Positions 1 to 9,420 of a stretch of 64,000 bases of DNA are shown here, one piece after another. A program made the translations under genes and the position numbers. Below the pieces are notes generated by a model, which searched no databases, had not been told where the DNA came from, and worked only from the letters and a program-made list of their open reading frames with translations. How positions within the stretch are numbered: position 1 is the first letter of the stretch; every line of letters starts with the position of its first letter. Location of the stretch: assembly GCF_001644035.1 (NCBI RefSeq), contig NZ_LUUG01000064.1:33075-97074 (forward strand), written 5' to 3'. The stretch is from Methylomonas methanica (lineage in GTDB: Bacteria; Pseudomonadota; Gammaproteobacteria; Methylococcales; Methylomonadaceae).

Positions 1-1044
1 ATAATTCTGCATCGAGCCGAAGAACAACAGGTAATTAAAGAAAAAGCTCAGGAAATTTAATAAATGCCATTGCTTGTACCAGTTGATCGCCAGGATGCCG
101 GTGCCCAGCAGTAACATGTAACTAAACAAACCGGGGAAATTGACCTGACCGGTGGAGAGCATGATGGGCGTGCAATAGCCGCCGATGATCGCAAAGATAG
201 CGACCAACATGGAGTCCAGCTTGATCGCCAAAAACGCGGCGCAGGCGGTGACCAGTATCATCAGCGCGAAGGTGGGGTACACCTCAAGCAGATGGTAAAA
301 ACTATGCGCGGCGAACACGCTGAAATACAACACCGCGATACCGCCGCCCAGCAAACCCTGGCTGAACAAATGGTAGTTGCCGCCGACCAAGCGCACGCCG
401 CCGATGATCATGCCCACACCGGCCAGCACCGATAGCGCCACCCGCGCCTGCTCGCCGAGCATGCCGTTATCGATGGAATATTTCAGGAAAAAGCCGATGC
501 CGGTGACCAGAATCAACACGCCGATACGCAACAACCAATTGCTGGCGACCGCATATTCCATTGCCACGCCTTCCGGCCGATGGCCTTCGCCGACGATGAT
601 CCAGTTCCAGATTTCTTTGAGAATTTTCTGTGCGGCCAGCTCGAAACGGCTGGGCTCGGCGGGCTGCCAGCTAGCTTGATTCCAGGGATTTTCCTGGAGT
701 GGCTCTACAGCAGGGCTTGGCGCTATTTCGGGTGTTGCCGGAGCCGGTTCGGCAGGGAGCTGGCTGGCGGTAATATCGAAAAGCACCTGTTCCGTTGCCG
801 GCGTTTGCACTTCGAATAGCGCGGGTTGCGGCGGCGTTTCGGTAGTCGCAGTCGGCGCTTGTGGCCTCGCCAGCTCGCGCAGCAGTTTGCGGTCTTCGCG
901 CAGCGCCGCTTCTATCTTACGCAAGGTTTGATTAATTTCATCCTGATTACGTTTTTGGCGGCCCATTAAAACGGCCAACATCGCGATCATTACGATGGGT
1001 ACCAAAATCAGGATAAACGCGATAAAACCTAAAAAATCGTCCAC
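1..1044 (-). CDS. DUF2339 family membrane protein, C-terminus cut by window edge
   Basis: Open frame running off the left edge; 348 residues are visible. It starts at a GTG at 1042-1044 with a good GGAGAG ribosome site five bases upstream. Residues about 4-25 form a first membrane helix, about 33-58 a charged coiled coil, then a Pro/Ala-rich linker to about residue 140, then a run of hydrophobic helices starting near WLLRIGVLILVTGIGFFLKY. This single-helix, linker, many-helix layout is that of DUF2339 (COG5373) multi-pass inner-membrane proteins of unknown function. The real protein is probably much longer, since the family usually has 20 or more helices. It is divergent from the chemoreceptor gene to its right. 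Confidence 0.75.
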   Translation of the reverse strand, partial: MDDFLGFIAFILILVPIVMIAMLAVLMGRQKRNQDEINQTLRKIEAALREDRKLLRELARPQAPTATTETPPQPALFEVQTPATEQVLFDITASQLPAEPAPATPEIAPSPAVEPLQENPWNQASWQPAEPSRFELAAQKILKEIWNWIIVGEGHRPEGVAMEYAVASNWLLRIGVLILVTGIGFFLKYSIDNGMLGEQARVALSVLAGVGMIIGGVRLVGGNYHLFSQGLLGGGIAVLYFSVFAAHSFYHLLEVYPTFALMILVTACAAFLAIKLDSMLVAIFAIIGGYCTPIMLSTGQVNFPGLFSYMLLLGTGILAINWYKQWHLLNFLSFFFNYLLFFGSMQNY

Positions 1045-1366
1045 GGCAACTCTCCAAGGCTGGGCAAACGGCGGGTTATTTGGGTATTGAGCAGGCTTTT
1101 CAGGTTACGGCCACGTTTTCTGCACAAAACCGGCGACGCGCTAGGTTAAGCGTCAATTTGCAAAAGTAGTCGTATTCGTGAGCGGCGTCACTATTCAGGA
1201 TAACCGCTTGTTACTCTGATTGCTATATGTGGCCCGTGCGGCAAGGATTTGTTCTATGCTTGATGCATGGATTACAAGGGTAAGCTTAGGATTACATATA
1301 GATTTACCAGGAGCTGCCGACAACCCAAGATGTATAACCACACACTCCAATGCATTGGCTGATCTC
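1045..1366. other. Divergent intergenic region, DUF2339 gene / haem chemoreceptor
   Basis: 322 bases between two divergent starts, so both promoters must lie here. An in-frame extension of the chemoreceptor frame runs back to 1220, but it encodes no signal-like or conserved sequence. I see no clear -35/-10 pair, hairpin or repeat. Confidence 0.4.
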
Positions 1367-2974
1367 ATGAATAAGAACTCCACAATCCAATCCAAAATAT
1401 TGCTGAGCATAGCCAGTGTGTTTTTATTGCTGATGTTTGTCAGTACGCTGTTTATGGCGGAAAGGCAAAAAGACATGATACAAACGCTGGCGACCGATAA
1501 AGCCCGGGATATTGCGAATAGTTATTTCGACGGCGTGAATACGCTGATGCTGACCGGCGCGATGGCGCAGGGTGAAGTATTGCGGGAAAAAGCCCTTTCG
1601 CATGCCAATGTCACGGAAGTGCGTTTAATTCGTGGCAAGGAGATTGCCGATTTTTACGGTCCCGGCAAAGCCGAGCAAAGAGCCGTTGATAATCTGGATG
1701 ATCGAGCGCTGGCGGGTGAAAGCATCATTCAACCGGGTAACGACAAAAACGGACGCCTGATCACCGTGCTGGAGCCGGTTAAGGCTAGCGCCAATTTTCG
1801 CGGCACCAACTGCCTGACTTGTCATGCGGTGAGCGAGGGGACGGTGTTGGGTGCGGTGCGGGTGAGTTTTTCACTGGCAAATCTCGATGCGCAGATCAAT
1901 CGCGATTTGGTGGTTGCGTCGGCTATCTCCTTGGTGATGTTTGCCGGCGGTCTGTTGCTGGTGAACATGTTGATGCGCAAGATTGTGGTCAATCCATTAG
2001 TGGCCATGCGCGATACGGTTAACGCCATTGCCGGACAGTCGGATTTACGGCAACGATTGCAAGTCGATTCCGGCGATGAAATCGGCCAGGTCAGCGTATC
2101 CTTCAATACCATGCTGGCTAATTTTGCCGGTAGCTTGGGGCAAGTGTCTTCTGTTAGCCAACAATTGGCGTCGGCGACCAACCAAATATCCGGAGTAGCC
2201 AGGCAAACCTCGCAAGCGGCCACGCAACAACGTAGCGAAACCGAGACGGTGATTCAAGCGATTCACGAACTGGAGAATTCTGTGCAGGACGTGCGCGGTG
2301 GTGCTACCGGTGCGGCTCAAGCTTCCGTGGAAGCCGATCAGGAGGCCGCGCAAGGCGCGGCGACGACTAAAAATGCCATCAATGGTATCAACGAACTGGT
2401 GAATGAAATCGACCGCGCCGCCGAAGTCATCAAGCGTCTGGATCAGAAAAGTAACGGTGTCGGCGCAGTGTTGGATGTGATCAAAGGCTTGGCCGAGCAA
2501 ACCAACTTGTTAGCCTTGAACGCCGCCATCGAAGCCGCCAGGGCCGGCGAGCAAGGGCGCGGGTTTGCGGTGGTGGCCGACGAAGTTCGCACCTTGGCAA
2601 CCCGTTCGCATAAGGCAACCGAGGAAATTCAAAGCATCATCGATCAATTGCAACGCGAAGCCAAAGACGCGGTGATGGTGATGAACAACGCCAAAAACAG
2701 CGCCGAGCAGCGCCGCGAACAAGTGCAAAGCGCCGACCAGGGTTTAAGCGCGATTGCCGAACGGGTCACACAGATTCGCCAATTGAACTCGCGGATGTCG
2801 CAAGCCGCCGACAATCAAAGCCGTGTTGCACAGCACGTGGGGCAAAGTATCACCAATATCGGCCAACTCACCGAGCGCACGGCTCAGGATGCCGCGCAGA
2901 CTAATGCCGCCAGTAACGAGTTGGTGAAATTGGCCGTGCAATTGAATGAGTTGGTTAGTCAGTTTAAGCGATAG
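1367..2974 (+). CDS. Methyl-accepting chemotaxis protein with periplasmic c-type haem motif
   Basis: Transmembrane chemoreceptor of about 535 aa. I prefer the ATG at 1367 ([11 protein letters not shown]) because it lies just before the first membrane helix (residues about 10-30); the open frame extends upstream to 1220 without a better start, and no strong ribosome site is seen. The periplasmic part (about 35-175) ends with CLTCH (Cys149, Cys152, His153), a covalent haem c attachment motif. A second helix (about 180-200), a HAMP segment and a long methyl-accepting coiled coil follow, with the canonical hairpin tip [20 protein letters not shown]. Haem-bearing periplasmic sensors are known in some Geobacter and Desulfovibrio receptors, where they sense redox or gas ligands; that role here is inference. 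It converges on the esterase gene downstream. Confidence 0.9.
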   Translation: MNKNSTIQSKILLSIASVFLLLMFVSTLFMAERQKDMIQTLATDKARDIANSYFDGVNTLMLTGAMAQGEVLREKALSHANVTEVRLIRGKEIADFYGPGKAEQRAVDNLDDRALAGESIIQPGNDKNGRLITVLEPVKASANFRGTNCLTCHAVSEGTVLGAVRVSFSLANLDAQINRDLVVASAISLVMFAGGLLLVNMLMRKIVVNPLVAMRDTVNAIAGQSDLRQRLQVDSGDEIGQVSVSFNTMLANFAGSLGQVSSVSQQLASATNQISGVARQTSQAATQQRSETETVIQAIHELENSVQDVRGGATGAAQASVEADQEAAQGAATTKNAINGINELVNEIDRAAEVIKRLDQKSNGVGAVLDVIKGLAEQTNLLALNAAIEAARAGEQGRGFAVVADEVRTLATRSHKATEEIQSIIDQLQREAKDAVMVMNNAKNSAEQRREQVQSADQGLSAIAERVTQIRQLNSRMSQAADNQSRVAQHVGQSITNIGQLTERTAQDAAQTNAASNELVKLAVQLNELVSQFKR

Positions 2975-3020
2975 TCTTGCAAGATAGATTCAACGTGCCT
3001 TACTGATTGATGCGTGACAT

Positions 3021-3989
3021 TTATCGGTGAGCACATTTCTCGGTCAATTGCCTATGTGTATCAGCAAGTCTCAGCCCGTGTTCAACGAGTCCAGCGGGCG
3101 TTAAGTGTGTCGAGTCTGCTTTTTGCAGACCGAGCATGGATGATCTGGCGACACATTCTTCCTGGTCTGCGAGAAACTGTTGTGCTGCCTGGACTTGCGG
3201 ATTCATTTGCATGCTGGGATGCGCTTCGTCGGCGCCGAGTATGATGGGAACGCTATCACCTATGACTTCCTTGCGGAGGTGGCGAATAATTGAGTTCAGC
3301 CTGTCAAGGTAAAGTTTGGCGTTTTCGAGGGTTATTGCGTCATTCTCGCCTTGTATCCAAAACAGTCCACGGATCCGCACTGGCTCACCGCTCCCAGCTA
3401 ATTTGGATATGGCGGATCTTAGATGTTTCACAAAATCGTCATATAAGCCATTTTGATTTGGCCCTAACCAGTCTTCAGCGAGGCTGGTCGATTCTTTGGA
3501 ATACTTGAAAATTGCCGGGTTGAACCCTTGATCAGCCATCGATCTGGCAAAGCTGATTTCAGGGCCAAAATGCCCCTTGGGAAACCTTTTCCATTGTGGG
3601 CCTAAAAACGTCCACTCTTGGGAAGGTAAGGGCGGTGATGGACATTCAAAAACTCTGTTCAAACGCAACCGGAAATTACGCCAAGATTTTCCTAACGATG
3701 CAATGATTGACGTATTTGATTCGCTTGGGTGTTGAGTTTCCGCTTCAGCTTTTTCCGCTAGTTGGCGTTTGGAAACCGGTTGTATGTAATAAAAATCTAT
3801 AGACAAGTCTTTAACGAACGAATCACAAGGAAATTTCTCAGCATTGCCCGCGTATCCTTGCATATTGCTCTGACCGACCATAACGAATAAATCAATATCG
3901 GCATTGGCAATACTTGGGAAACAACAAAGGATGAAGTAAAGCTTGAGTACGCCGAATCTCAAACTGCTTTTCCTATTGAGGATTCCCAT
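3021..3989 (-). CDS. Exported SGNH-type carbohydrate acetylesterase (SASA family)
   Basis: 322 aa with an N-terminal signal peptide (hydrophobic stretch about 12-30, ending SIANA). The nucleophile block MVGQSNMQGY (Ser41) and a C-terminal DSTH (Asp292, His295) match the catalytic Ser and Asp-x-x-His of the sialate O-acetylesterase-like (PF03629) SGNH family; RGLFWIQGENDA fits the family's internal conserved block. Expected reaction: removal of O-acetyl groups from a polysaccharide in the periplasm or outside. It lies 16 bases downstream of an acyltransferase-3 gene on the same strand, so the two probably form an operon that adds and trims acyl groups on the same glycan; that pairing is inference. 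Confidence 0.8.
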   Translation of the reverse strand: MGILNRKSSLRFGVLKLYFILCCFPSIANADIDLFVMVGQSNMQGYAGNAEKFPCDSFVKDLSIDFYYIQPVSKRQLAEKAEAETQHPSESNTSIIASLGKSWRNFRLRLNRVFECPSPPLPSQEWTFLGPQWKRFPKGHFGPEISFARSMADQGFNPAIFKYSKESTSLAEDWLGPNQNGLYDDFVKHLRSAISKLAGSGEPVRIRGLFWIQGENDAITLENAKLYLDRLNSIIRHLRKEVIGDSVPIILGADEAHPSMQMNPQVQAAQQFLADQEECVARSSMLGLQKADSTHLTPAGLVEHGLRLADTHRQLTEKCAHR

Positions 3990-4005
3990 TCTGCCCTCAC
4001 CTAAA

Positions 4006-5133
4006 CTAAATTTTACTGCTCGCTGCCCGCCGCGGACTCAAATAACGAAGTAACAGTTTTTGAGACGGGCGCTCAAAATAGTTAAATACCAAGTGTGCGG
4101 CCATCATGACAATAGCGGTGTAACAAACCAAACCTTCGCCCGAATTTAAAGCGATTGGTATCTTGAATCGAAATCCCCAAATTAAAATCAGCAGTGGAAA
4201 ATGTATTAAATAAACCGCGTAAGAAATATCGCCCAGCCAGGTAAGGGGGCGAATTGACAAAATTCGGCCGACGATTTTCCCTCTGGAACACGCTATCACT
4301 AGTGTTGGCATCACTAAAGCCACGATCACGAATTGGGCTGGCATCAACGAGTTGACAGGCGTAGAGGAGAGAAAATAAATTAAAAAAACCGCATTGACGA
4401 GTGCTGCTAAGTCCCACCGCCCGTTAACTTGGGGTTGGAAATACATGACGATTTTGGCTGCTATAACGCCTACAAAAAAACCAAAACCCACGCGAAGTAG
4501 GCCGGTGTCCAGAAATCCGAAGGATAAGTGCAAATCTGTCAGCGATGGCTGACTAATGGCAAGCAGAACAACGGATCCAGCGGCTATTAAGATAGAGCAA
4601 GGCAATAGCAGTCTTGCCGAAAGCATTAAACCGAAAAATAGCAGGTTGACTACCCATTCCACGGAAATCGACCAAGAGGGGCCGTTGAACGAAAAGCCGG
4701 ATTGCAAGCCGACCTGTTGAATCAAAAGCACGTTCAGTAAAAAATGATATGAGTCATTGATTTTGTACACGAATGGCTTGCCGTAAGCTTCCGCGAAAAA
4801 GTATTGCTCTATCGCAACCAACAACAGGGTGAGCCATTGCAAAGGGAACAACCGTGCCACGCGCCTTATCACCAGGCCACTGTAGCTGTGGTTATTAGAG
4901 TAGACCTGCGTCAACAAAAAACCCGATAGTACGAAAAACAGTTCGACCAGAAAATGAGAGCCGTTATAGACCGGCAACAATACAAGCAAGTCTGGGCCCG
5001 CGTTGTAATAATAGTGATAGTGGAATACGGCTACGCTGATTGCAGCCAGTCCACGCAAGGCGTCTAGTCCGGGGATGCGACCCTCTTTCGTGAAACCTAA
5101 TCTTTCACCAGCCATCTGACCTTCCGTTTGCAT
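4006..5133 (-). CDS. Acyltransferase 3 (OafA/YrhL-type) membrane O-acyltransferase
   Basis: 375 aa, about ten predicted membrane helices. The N-terminus has the family's RIPGLDALRGLAAISVAVFH opening with the conserved Arg/His pair, and FFVLSGFLLTQ follows; PSWSISVEWVVNLLFF is the typical mid-protein block. These enzymes transfer acetyl or other acyl groups from the cytoplasmic side to surface glycans. There is no fused SGNH domain, but the separate esterase gene directly downstream supplies one. The start at 5133 is followed by an internal ATG at residue 7 (MAGERLG) that could also serve. The gene lies downstream of recN on the same strand with a 66-base gap. Confidence 0.9.
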   Translation of the reverse strand: MQTEGQMAGERLGFTKEGRIPGLDALRGLAAISVAVFHYHYYYNAGPDLLVLLPVYNGSHFLVELFFVLSGFLLTQVYSNNHSYSGLVIRRVARLFPLQWLTLLLVAIEQYFFAEAYGKPFVYKINDSYHFLLNVLLIQQVGLQSGFSFNGPSWSISVEWVVNLLFFGLMLSARLLLPCSILIAAGSVVLLAISQPSLTDLHLSFGFLDTGLLRVGFGFFVGVIAAKIVMYFQPQVNGRWDLAALVNAVFLIYFLSSTPVNSLMPAQFVIVALVMPTLVIACSRGKIVGRILSIRPLTWLGDISYAVYLIHFPLLILIWGFRFKIPIALNSGEGLVCYTAIVMMAAHLVFNYFERPSQKLLLRYLSPRRAASSKI

Positions 5134-5199
5134 ATAGGGATTAAAAAATAATCTTTGTTGAGAAACTCTCTGAGATGCATAGGCCTAAAACCGGTTGGA

Positions 5200-6870
5200 T
5201 CACGAGGATAGAGCCAACATCTCCCGCGCATGCGCCAAAGTGTTTTCGGTGATGGTGATGCCGCCCAGCATTCTGGCCACTTCGTTGACACGTTCCTCAT
5301 CGCTCAAGCGGCGAACCGTCGAGGACGTCACCGCCGCTTTCTGATTTTTGGCGACAAACAAATGCTGATGCGCTTGTGAGGCGACTTGCGGTAAGTGGGT
5401 GACGCACAACACCTGCCGGTTCAAACTCAAGCGCCGTAGCTTTTGGCCGACGATTTCGGCAATGCCGCCGCCGATGCCGGAATCGACCTCGTCAAAAATC
5501 ATGGTCGGTGTGGTTTTGTCGGTACTGGTAGTCACTTGTATCGCCAAACTAATCCGCGACAACTCACCGCCGGACGCCACTTTCGCCAGCGGCTTGGCGG
5601 GCAGGCCTGGGTTGGTACTCACTAAAAATTCAATGCTGTCCACACCGTTGCGCTGCGGTTCGACATCCTCCAATGAGCGCAGGTTGACGATGAATTCGCC
5701 GTGCGGCATGCCCAATTCCTTGATGGCGTTGGAAATGCGCTGTTGCAACTCCGCGCCGGCTTGACAGCGGCTTGCGGACAATTCGCCTGCCAGCTTGCGG
5801 TATTGGCTTAATAGCCGCTCGCAATCGGCATTGAGGCTTTCGATACGCTCGCTGCTATGGCTGAGGTTATCCAGCTCTGTAGCAAAGCGCGCGGCCAGTT
5901 CCGGCAATTCTTCCGGCTGGATTTTATGCTTGCGGCTTAGCGATTGAATCACGCCGATCTGATTTTCCAGCCAAGTCAGTTGTTGCGGGTCGGCTTCCTG
6001 ATTTTCCAGGAAACGGCGCAATTGTTGGGTGGCCTCGCCAATCTGGATTTCCGCGTCGCTCAATAATTCGGAAACGCCATTCAACTCGCCAGCATATTGC
6101 GCCAACTCGTTGATGGCATGAATCACATGGCCCAGCATGTCCGTGACCGATTGCTGATCGTTGTCGTACAAAATATCCAGCTGCTGTTGGCCGACGCCGA
6201 GGATTTTGCCCAAGTTGGCCAGCTTGTGATGCTCGTCGGCCAAGGCTTGGTAATCGAAATTTTCCAAATCCAATTGCTGCAACTCGTCGAGTTGGTAACG
6301 CAGCAATTCTTCACGTTCGGCCTGGTCGCTGCCGGCTTTTAATAATTGCTGTAGTTGTTTATGTGCCTGTTTCCAGCTTTGGTAACAGCTATTCAAGTTA
6401 TCCAACAAGGTCTGATTGCCGGCGAAACCGTCCAGCAACCGGCGTTGTTCTTCGCTGTCCAGCAGCGTCAGATGGGCGTGTTGGCCGTGGATTTCCACCA
6501 ATTGCCGGCTCAAGCCTTGCAAGGTTTGCAGATTGACCGGGCGGTTGTTGATATAAGCCTTGGAACGGCCGTCGTCGCTGATGGTGCGGCGGATCATGCA
6601 CTGGCCGTCGTCGTCCAGTTCGTTATCGATCAACCATTGTTTAACCAGCGGCGCTTTGGCTAAATCGAATTCGATGTTCACTTCGGCGCGCTTGCTGCCG
6701 GGCCGCACATAGCCGGAATCGGCGCGGTCGCCCAAGGCCAGGCCCAAGGCGGTCAGTAGAATCGATTTGCCGGCGCCGGTTTCGCCGGTCAGCACCGACA
6801 TGCCTGGGTCCAGGTCCAGGTCCAAGGCGTCGACGACGGCGAGGTCGATAATGTTCAGGTTTAACAGCAT
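5200..6870 (-). CDS. recN: DNA repair protein RecN
   Basis: 556 aa, the normal length for RecN, an SMC-like ATPase of double-strand-break repair. It opens MLLNLNIIDLAVVDALDLDL, has Walker A GETGAGKS near residue 30, a long central coiled coil (about 150-370), the signature block KVASGGELSRISLAIQ and Walker B MIFDEVDSGIGG, then VLCVTHLPQVAS. The stop of nadK lies four bases upstream of the recN start, so the two are co-transcribed; nadK-recN adjacency is common in proteobacteria. No LexA box is evident in the four-base gap, so any SOS control must act upstream of nadK. Confidence 0.97.
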   Translation of the reverse strand: MLLNLNIIDLAVVDALDLDLDPGMSVLTGETGAGKSILLTALGLALGDRADSGYVRPGSKRAEVNIEFDLAKAPLVKQWLIDNELDDDGQCMIRRTISDDGRSKAYINNRPVNLQTLQGLSRQLVEIHGQHAHLTLLDSEEQRRLLDGFAGNQTLLDNLNSCYQSWKQAHKQLQQLLKAGSDQAEREELLRYQLDELQQLDLENFDYQALADEHHKLANLGKILGVGQQQLDILYDNDQQSVTDMLGHVIHAINELAQYAGELNGVSELLSDAEIQIGEATQQLRRFLENQEADPQQLTWLENQIGVIQSLSRKHKIQPEELPELAARFATELDNLSHSSERIESLNADCERLLSQYRKLAGELSASRCQAGAELQQRISNAIKELGMPHGEFIVNLRSLEDVEPQRNGVDSIEFLVSTNPGLPAKPLAKVASGGELSRISLAIQVTTSTDKTTPTMIFDEVDSGIGGGIAEIVGQKLRRLSLNRQVLCVTHLPQVASQAHQHLFVAKNQKAAVTSSTVRRLSDEERVNEVARMLGGITITENTLAHAREMLALSS

Positions 6871-6874
6871 GGCC

Positions 6875-7756
6875 TTAGGCGGGGTAGCCGCTCCAGTTAA
6901 GTTTGCTTCTTAAAGTATGGAAAAAATCGTGATCTGCGGGATGCAAAATTTTAATCGGTTTGGCCGCTTTTTTAATGACGATTTTGTCGTTGATCCGCAC
7001 GTCCGGAATCTCCATATGATCGCAGGTCACCAGCGCATTGATCTGTTTGGTCTGGCTGAAACGGATCTCGATGACGACATTGTCGTCGATGACGATAGGG
7101 CGATTGGATAAGGTATGCGGGTTTAATGGCACCAACACCAGGGCATTTAGCGCCGGATGCAGAATCGGGCCGCCGGCCGACAAGGAATACGCGGTCGAGC
7201 CGGTCGGGGTAGCGACGATCAGGCCGTCCGAACGCTGGGTATTCAGATAAACGCCGTCGATGCTGGTGACGATCTCGATCATGCTCGGCGTTACCCAGCG
7301 ATGCACCACCACCTCGTTGACGGCGGTTTGCTGATGGATGATTTCGTGGTCGCGGATGATATGGGTGCTGAGTAATTGGCGCTGCTCGCTCTTGAATTCC
7401 CCGGCCAATATCTTATCCAGGCGGCTGGACAACTGTTCCGGTGAAATATCCACCAAAAAGCCCAGCCTGCCAAGGTTAACGCCCAACAGCGGCGTCTCGA
7501 AATCCGCGGCAGCGCGGGCTGCGGCCAGAAAGGTGCCGTCGCCGCCCACGGCGATAATCAAGTCGCACAGTTCCGGCAGGCGCTCGATATGTGCGCCCTT
7601 TATGTCGGCGTTTTCGATCAATTCCGCGCTTTGGCTATCTACGAAGATGTCGTGACCACGGGTTTTTAGGTAACGGAAAAGTTCGTTCAGCGTCGCGGCA
7701 ATACCGGGATCGCCGCACTTGCCGATGATACCGATACGCTGGAAGGGGGTTGGCAT
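6875..7756 (-). CDS. nadK: NAD kinase
   Basis: 293 aa, standard size. It phosphorylates NAD to NADP in the cytosol. The hallmark GGDGTFLAAARAA is present, with LLGVNLGRLGFLVDI, the substrate-binding NEVVVHR and the TPTGSTAYSLSAGGPI block. First gene of the nadK-recN pair. The upstream region is occupied within 75 bases by a copy of the ~250 bp dispersed repeat, so the promoter must be squeezed between 7757 and about 7828 or lie in the repeat. Confidence 0.97.
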   Translation of the reverse strand: MPTPFQRIGIIGKCGDPGIAATLNELFRYLKTRGHDIFVDSQSAELIENADIKGAHIERLPELCDLIIAVGGDGTFLAAARAAADFETPLLGVNLGRLGFLVDISPEQLSSRLDKILAGEFKSEQRQLLSTHIIRDHEIIHQQTAVNEVVVHRWVTPSMIEIVTSIDGVYLNTQRSDGLIVATPTGSTAYSLSAGGPILHPALNALVLVPLNPHTLSNRPIVIDDNVVIEIRFSQTKQINALVTCDHMEIPDVRINDKIVIKKAAKPIKILHPADHDFFHTLRSKLNWSGYPA

Positions 7757-7827
7757 GGTTGGGGTGTTGTTTTTGAGTAAGTTCGATTATAGGGGATTGT
7801 GTTTTTATTCGGTAGCGTTGAATTGTT

Positions 7828-8081
7828 TTGTGTCGCTGGCGCGACGGCTGTTTTTTTATGCCGGGTCTCGGCCCGACAGCCGAGTGACTTTTCTTTGTTT
7901 GGCCAAAGAAAGTCACCAAAAGAAACGCCACCAGGATGCCGCTTGTTCCCTGCGCTCCGAAGCTTTCGCCGGGGGTTGACGAAAGGGGCTTCCTGCCCCT
8001 CCGCCGACGCACCGCATCCATACGGTGCCCCTCCGGGCTGATCTCGATAAAAGCTCCGGTGCTCGGCGCGGCATGCGGGAT
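7828..8081 (-). repeat. ~250 bp dispersed repeat, copy A (inverted orientation)
   Basis: The stretch beginning TTGTGTCGCTGGCGCGACGG and ending near GCTCGGCGCGGCATGCGGGA is the reverse complement of the stretch at 9156-9410, with many small differences. It contains a short inverted repeat around TTTGGCCAAAGAAAGT and several overlapping meaningless open frames. Intergenic; no transposase is encoded. Confidence 0.8.
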
Positions 8082-8278
8082 TCACTCATCCCACTATCGA
8101 AGATATGCCAAAATTAGGCGATTTCTTTATTCGTCCACGAAGCTCATTTACAGCCAAACAAATTGCACGCTGAAATGTTCTTCAAGCTAGAAAGTTATAT
8201 AAATTAGCAGAAAAAGAATGTCACCCGATTCAGGAAGTTATACTGAAACCATCTAATCATTTGTTATTTTTTTTAACC
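8082..8278. other. AT-rich leader between repeat copy A and the Abi_C gene
   Basis: About 200 bases, distinctly more AT-rich than the flanking repeat. It must hold the promoter of the gene at 8279. No strong Shine-Dalgarno sequence and no clear hairpin. Confidence 0.35.
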
Positions 8279-9022
8279 ATGCGCGAGTTACACGAACAAG
8301 CCCTATCACTTCAGAACCTGCTTATTTCGCATGCCACTGGCAATGCCGAAGACGATGGCGAGTTTCTGCGGCTCAGGCAGGTTGTTCTTTCGCAGCCGTC
8401 GATTGATGCAGTTGTTCCGAGGTTCGTCAAAACTTGCCGTAACCTCGCTCAGTTTTGGCAGTTCATCAAGGTTGAGTACGGCACGTATGCTGAACGGCGG
8501 CAGTTCATCTGGAACGAATTCAGGCCAATGCTTGAAGTTCTTGAGCGCAGCGGACTTGCCCCATCGGATGGAGTAGTTTCATTTGCTATTGAAAAATTTG
8601 ATTCGTCAAATGTTCAGGCCGCATGGTCGAAGGCACTTGACCGAAGGTCGACCGACCCAGAAGGTGCCATTACTGCAGCCCGTTCGCTGCTTGAGTCAGT
8701 TTGCAAACATATCCTTGATGATGTCAATGTCGAGTACGGGGACGCACCTGATCTCACCAGACTTTATAGACTGACTGCTGAGCAACTCAAGCTTGCTCCG
8801 TCGCAACACACAGAGCAAGTGTTCAAGCAGATTCTTGGCGGTTGTACTGCTGTAGTGGAAGGGTTGGGCGCGTTAAGGAATCGGCTCAGTGACTCACATG
8901 GCAAAGGAAAGGTTGCAGCAAAGCCCGCATCTCGACATGCTGAGTTGGCTGTCAATCTAGCAGGAGCACTTGCCTTATATTTGCTTGCAACACATTCAGC
9001 ACGAAATGAAGCAGAAACCTAG
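8279..9022 (+). CDS. Abortive-infection C-terminal (Abi_C) domain protein
   Basis: 247 aa from the ATG at 8279 (MRELHEQALSLQ); an upstream TTG at 8261 is less likely. Residues about 120-240 carry the features I associate with the Abi_C family (PF14355): a helical segment around AITAARSLLESVCKHILDD, then LRNRLSDSHGKG followed by RHAELAVNLAGALALYLLAT near the C-terminus. The N-terminal half is alpha-helical and unrecognised. Abi_C proteins are annotated as phage-defence abortive-infection factors, though most are untested. It stands alone between copies of a dispersed repeat, with codon use and AT content unlike its neighbours, which suggests horizontal acquisition. No partner toxin, nuclease or reverse transcriptase is adjacent. 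Confidence 0.65.
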   Translation: MRELHEQALSLQNLLISHATGNAEDDGEFLRLRQVVLSQPSIDAVVPRFVKTCRNLAQFWQFIKVEYGTYAERRQFIWNEFRPMLEVLERSGLAPSDGVVSFAIEKFDSSNVQAAWSKALDRRSTDPEGAITAARSLLESVCKHILDDVNVEYGDAPDLTRLYRLTAEQLKLAPSQHTEQVFKQILGGCTAVVEGLGALRNRLSDSHGKGKVAAKPASRHAELAVNLAGALALYLLATHSARNEAET

Positions 9023-9039
9023 CCCTTCAGTGGCATAAG

Positions 9040-9110
9040 GTGGGCATTGTCTTTGTGCCCTCACGGATTCAATTCGTGGGCAGAAAAGCATTAGTCGCCT
9101 ACGTTGGCGA
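9040..9110 (+). repeat. Short GTGGGCA-type dispersed repeat, copy 1
   Basis: Two GGGCA/TGCCC-like arms around TTCAATTCGTGGGCAGAAAAGC. It is closely related to 9495-9560 and precedes repeat copy B just as that one precedes copy C. Confidence 0.55.
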
Positions 9111-9155
9111 TGCCAGAATATAAACAAGGTCTATTTTAACGTTCGGTATGGTTCT

Positions 9156-9410
9156 CTCCCGTATGCCGCGCCGAGCACCGGAGCTTTTGAACGGATCAGC
9201 CCGTAGGGGCGCCGCAGGGATGCGGCGCGTTGCATGCAGGGGCTGGGAAGCCCCTTCAGGCAACCCCGTTCAAAAGCGAGGAGCGCAGGAAACAAGCGGT
9301 GTTCGGGTGGCTTTTTCTTTGGATACTTTCTTTTGGCCAAACAAAAGAAAGTATCGCGGCTGTCGGTCCGCGAACCGACATTAAAACAACCCGTCGCGCC
9401 AGCGACACAA
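9156..9410 (+). repeat. ~250 bp dispersed repeat, copy B
   Basis: It begins CTCCCGTATGCCGCGCCGAG, passes through CTTTTGGCCAAACAAAAGAA and ends CGTCGCGCCAGCGACACAA. It is the reverse complement of copy A at 7828-8081 and direct to copy C. The several 70-110 codon frames in it are not conserved between copies and are not genes. Confidence 0.8.
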
Positions 9411-9420
9411 CTACAAGCCA

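Noticed and set aside
7635..8085. Two minus-strand open frames of about 130 codons upstream of nadK
   Set aside because: They are translations of the dispersed repeat copy A and overlap the nadK start; the frames are not kept in copies B and C.
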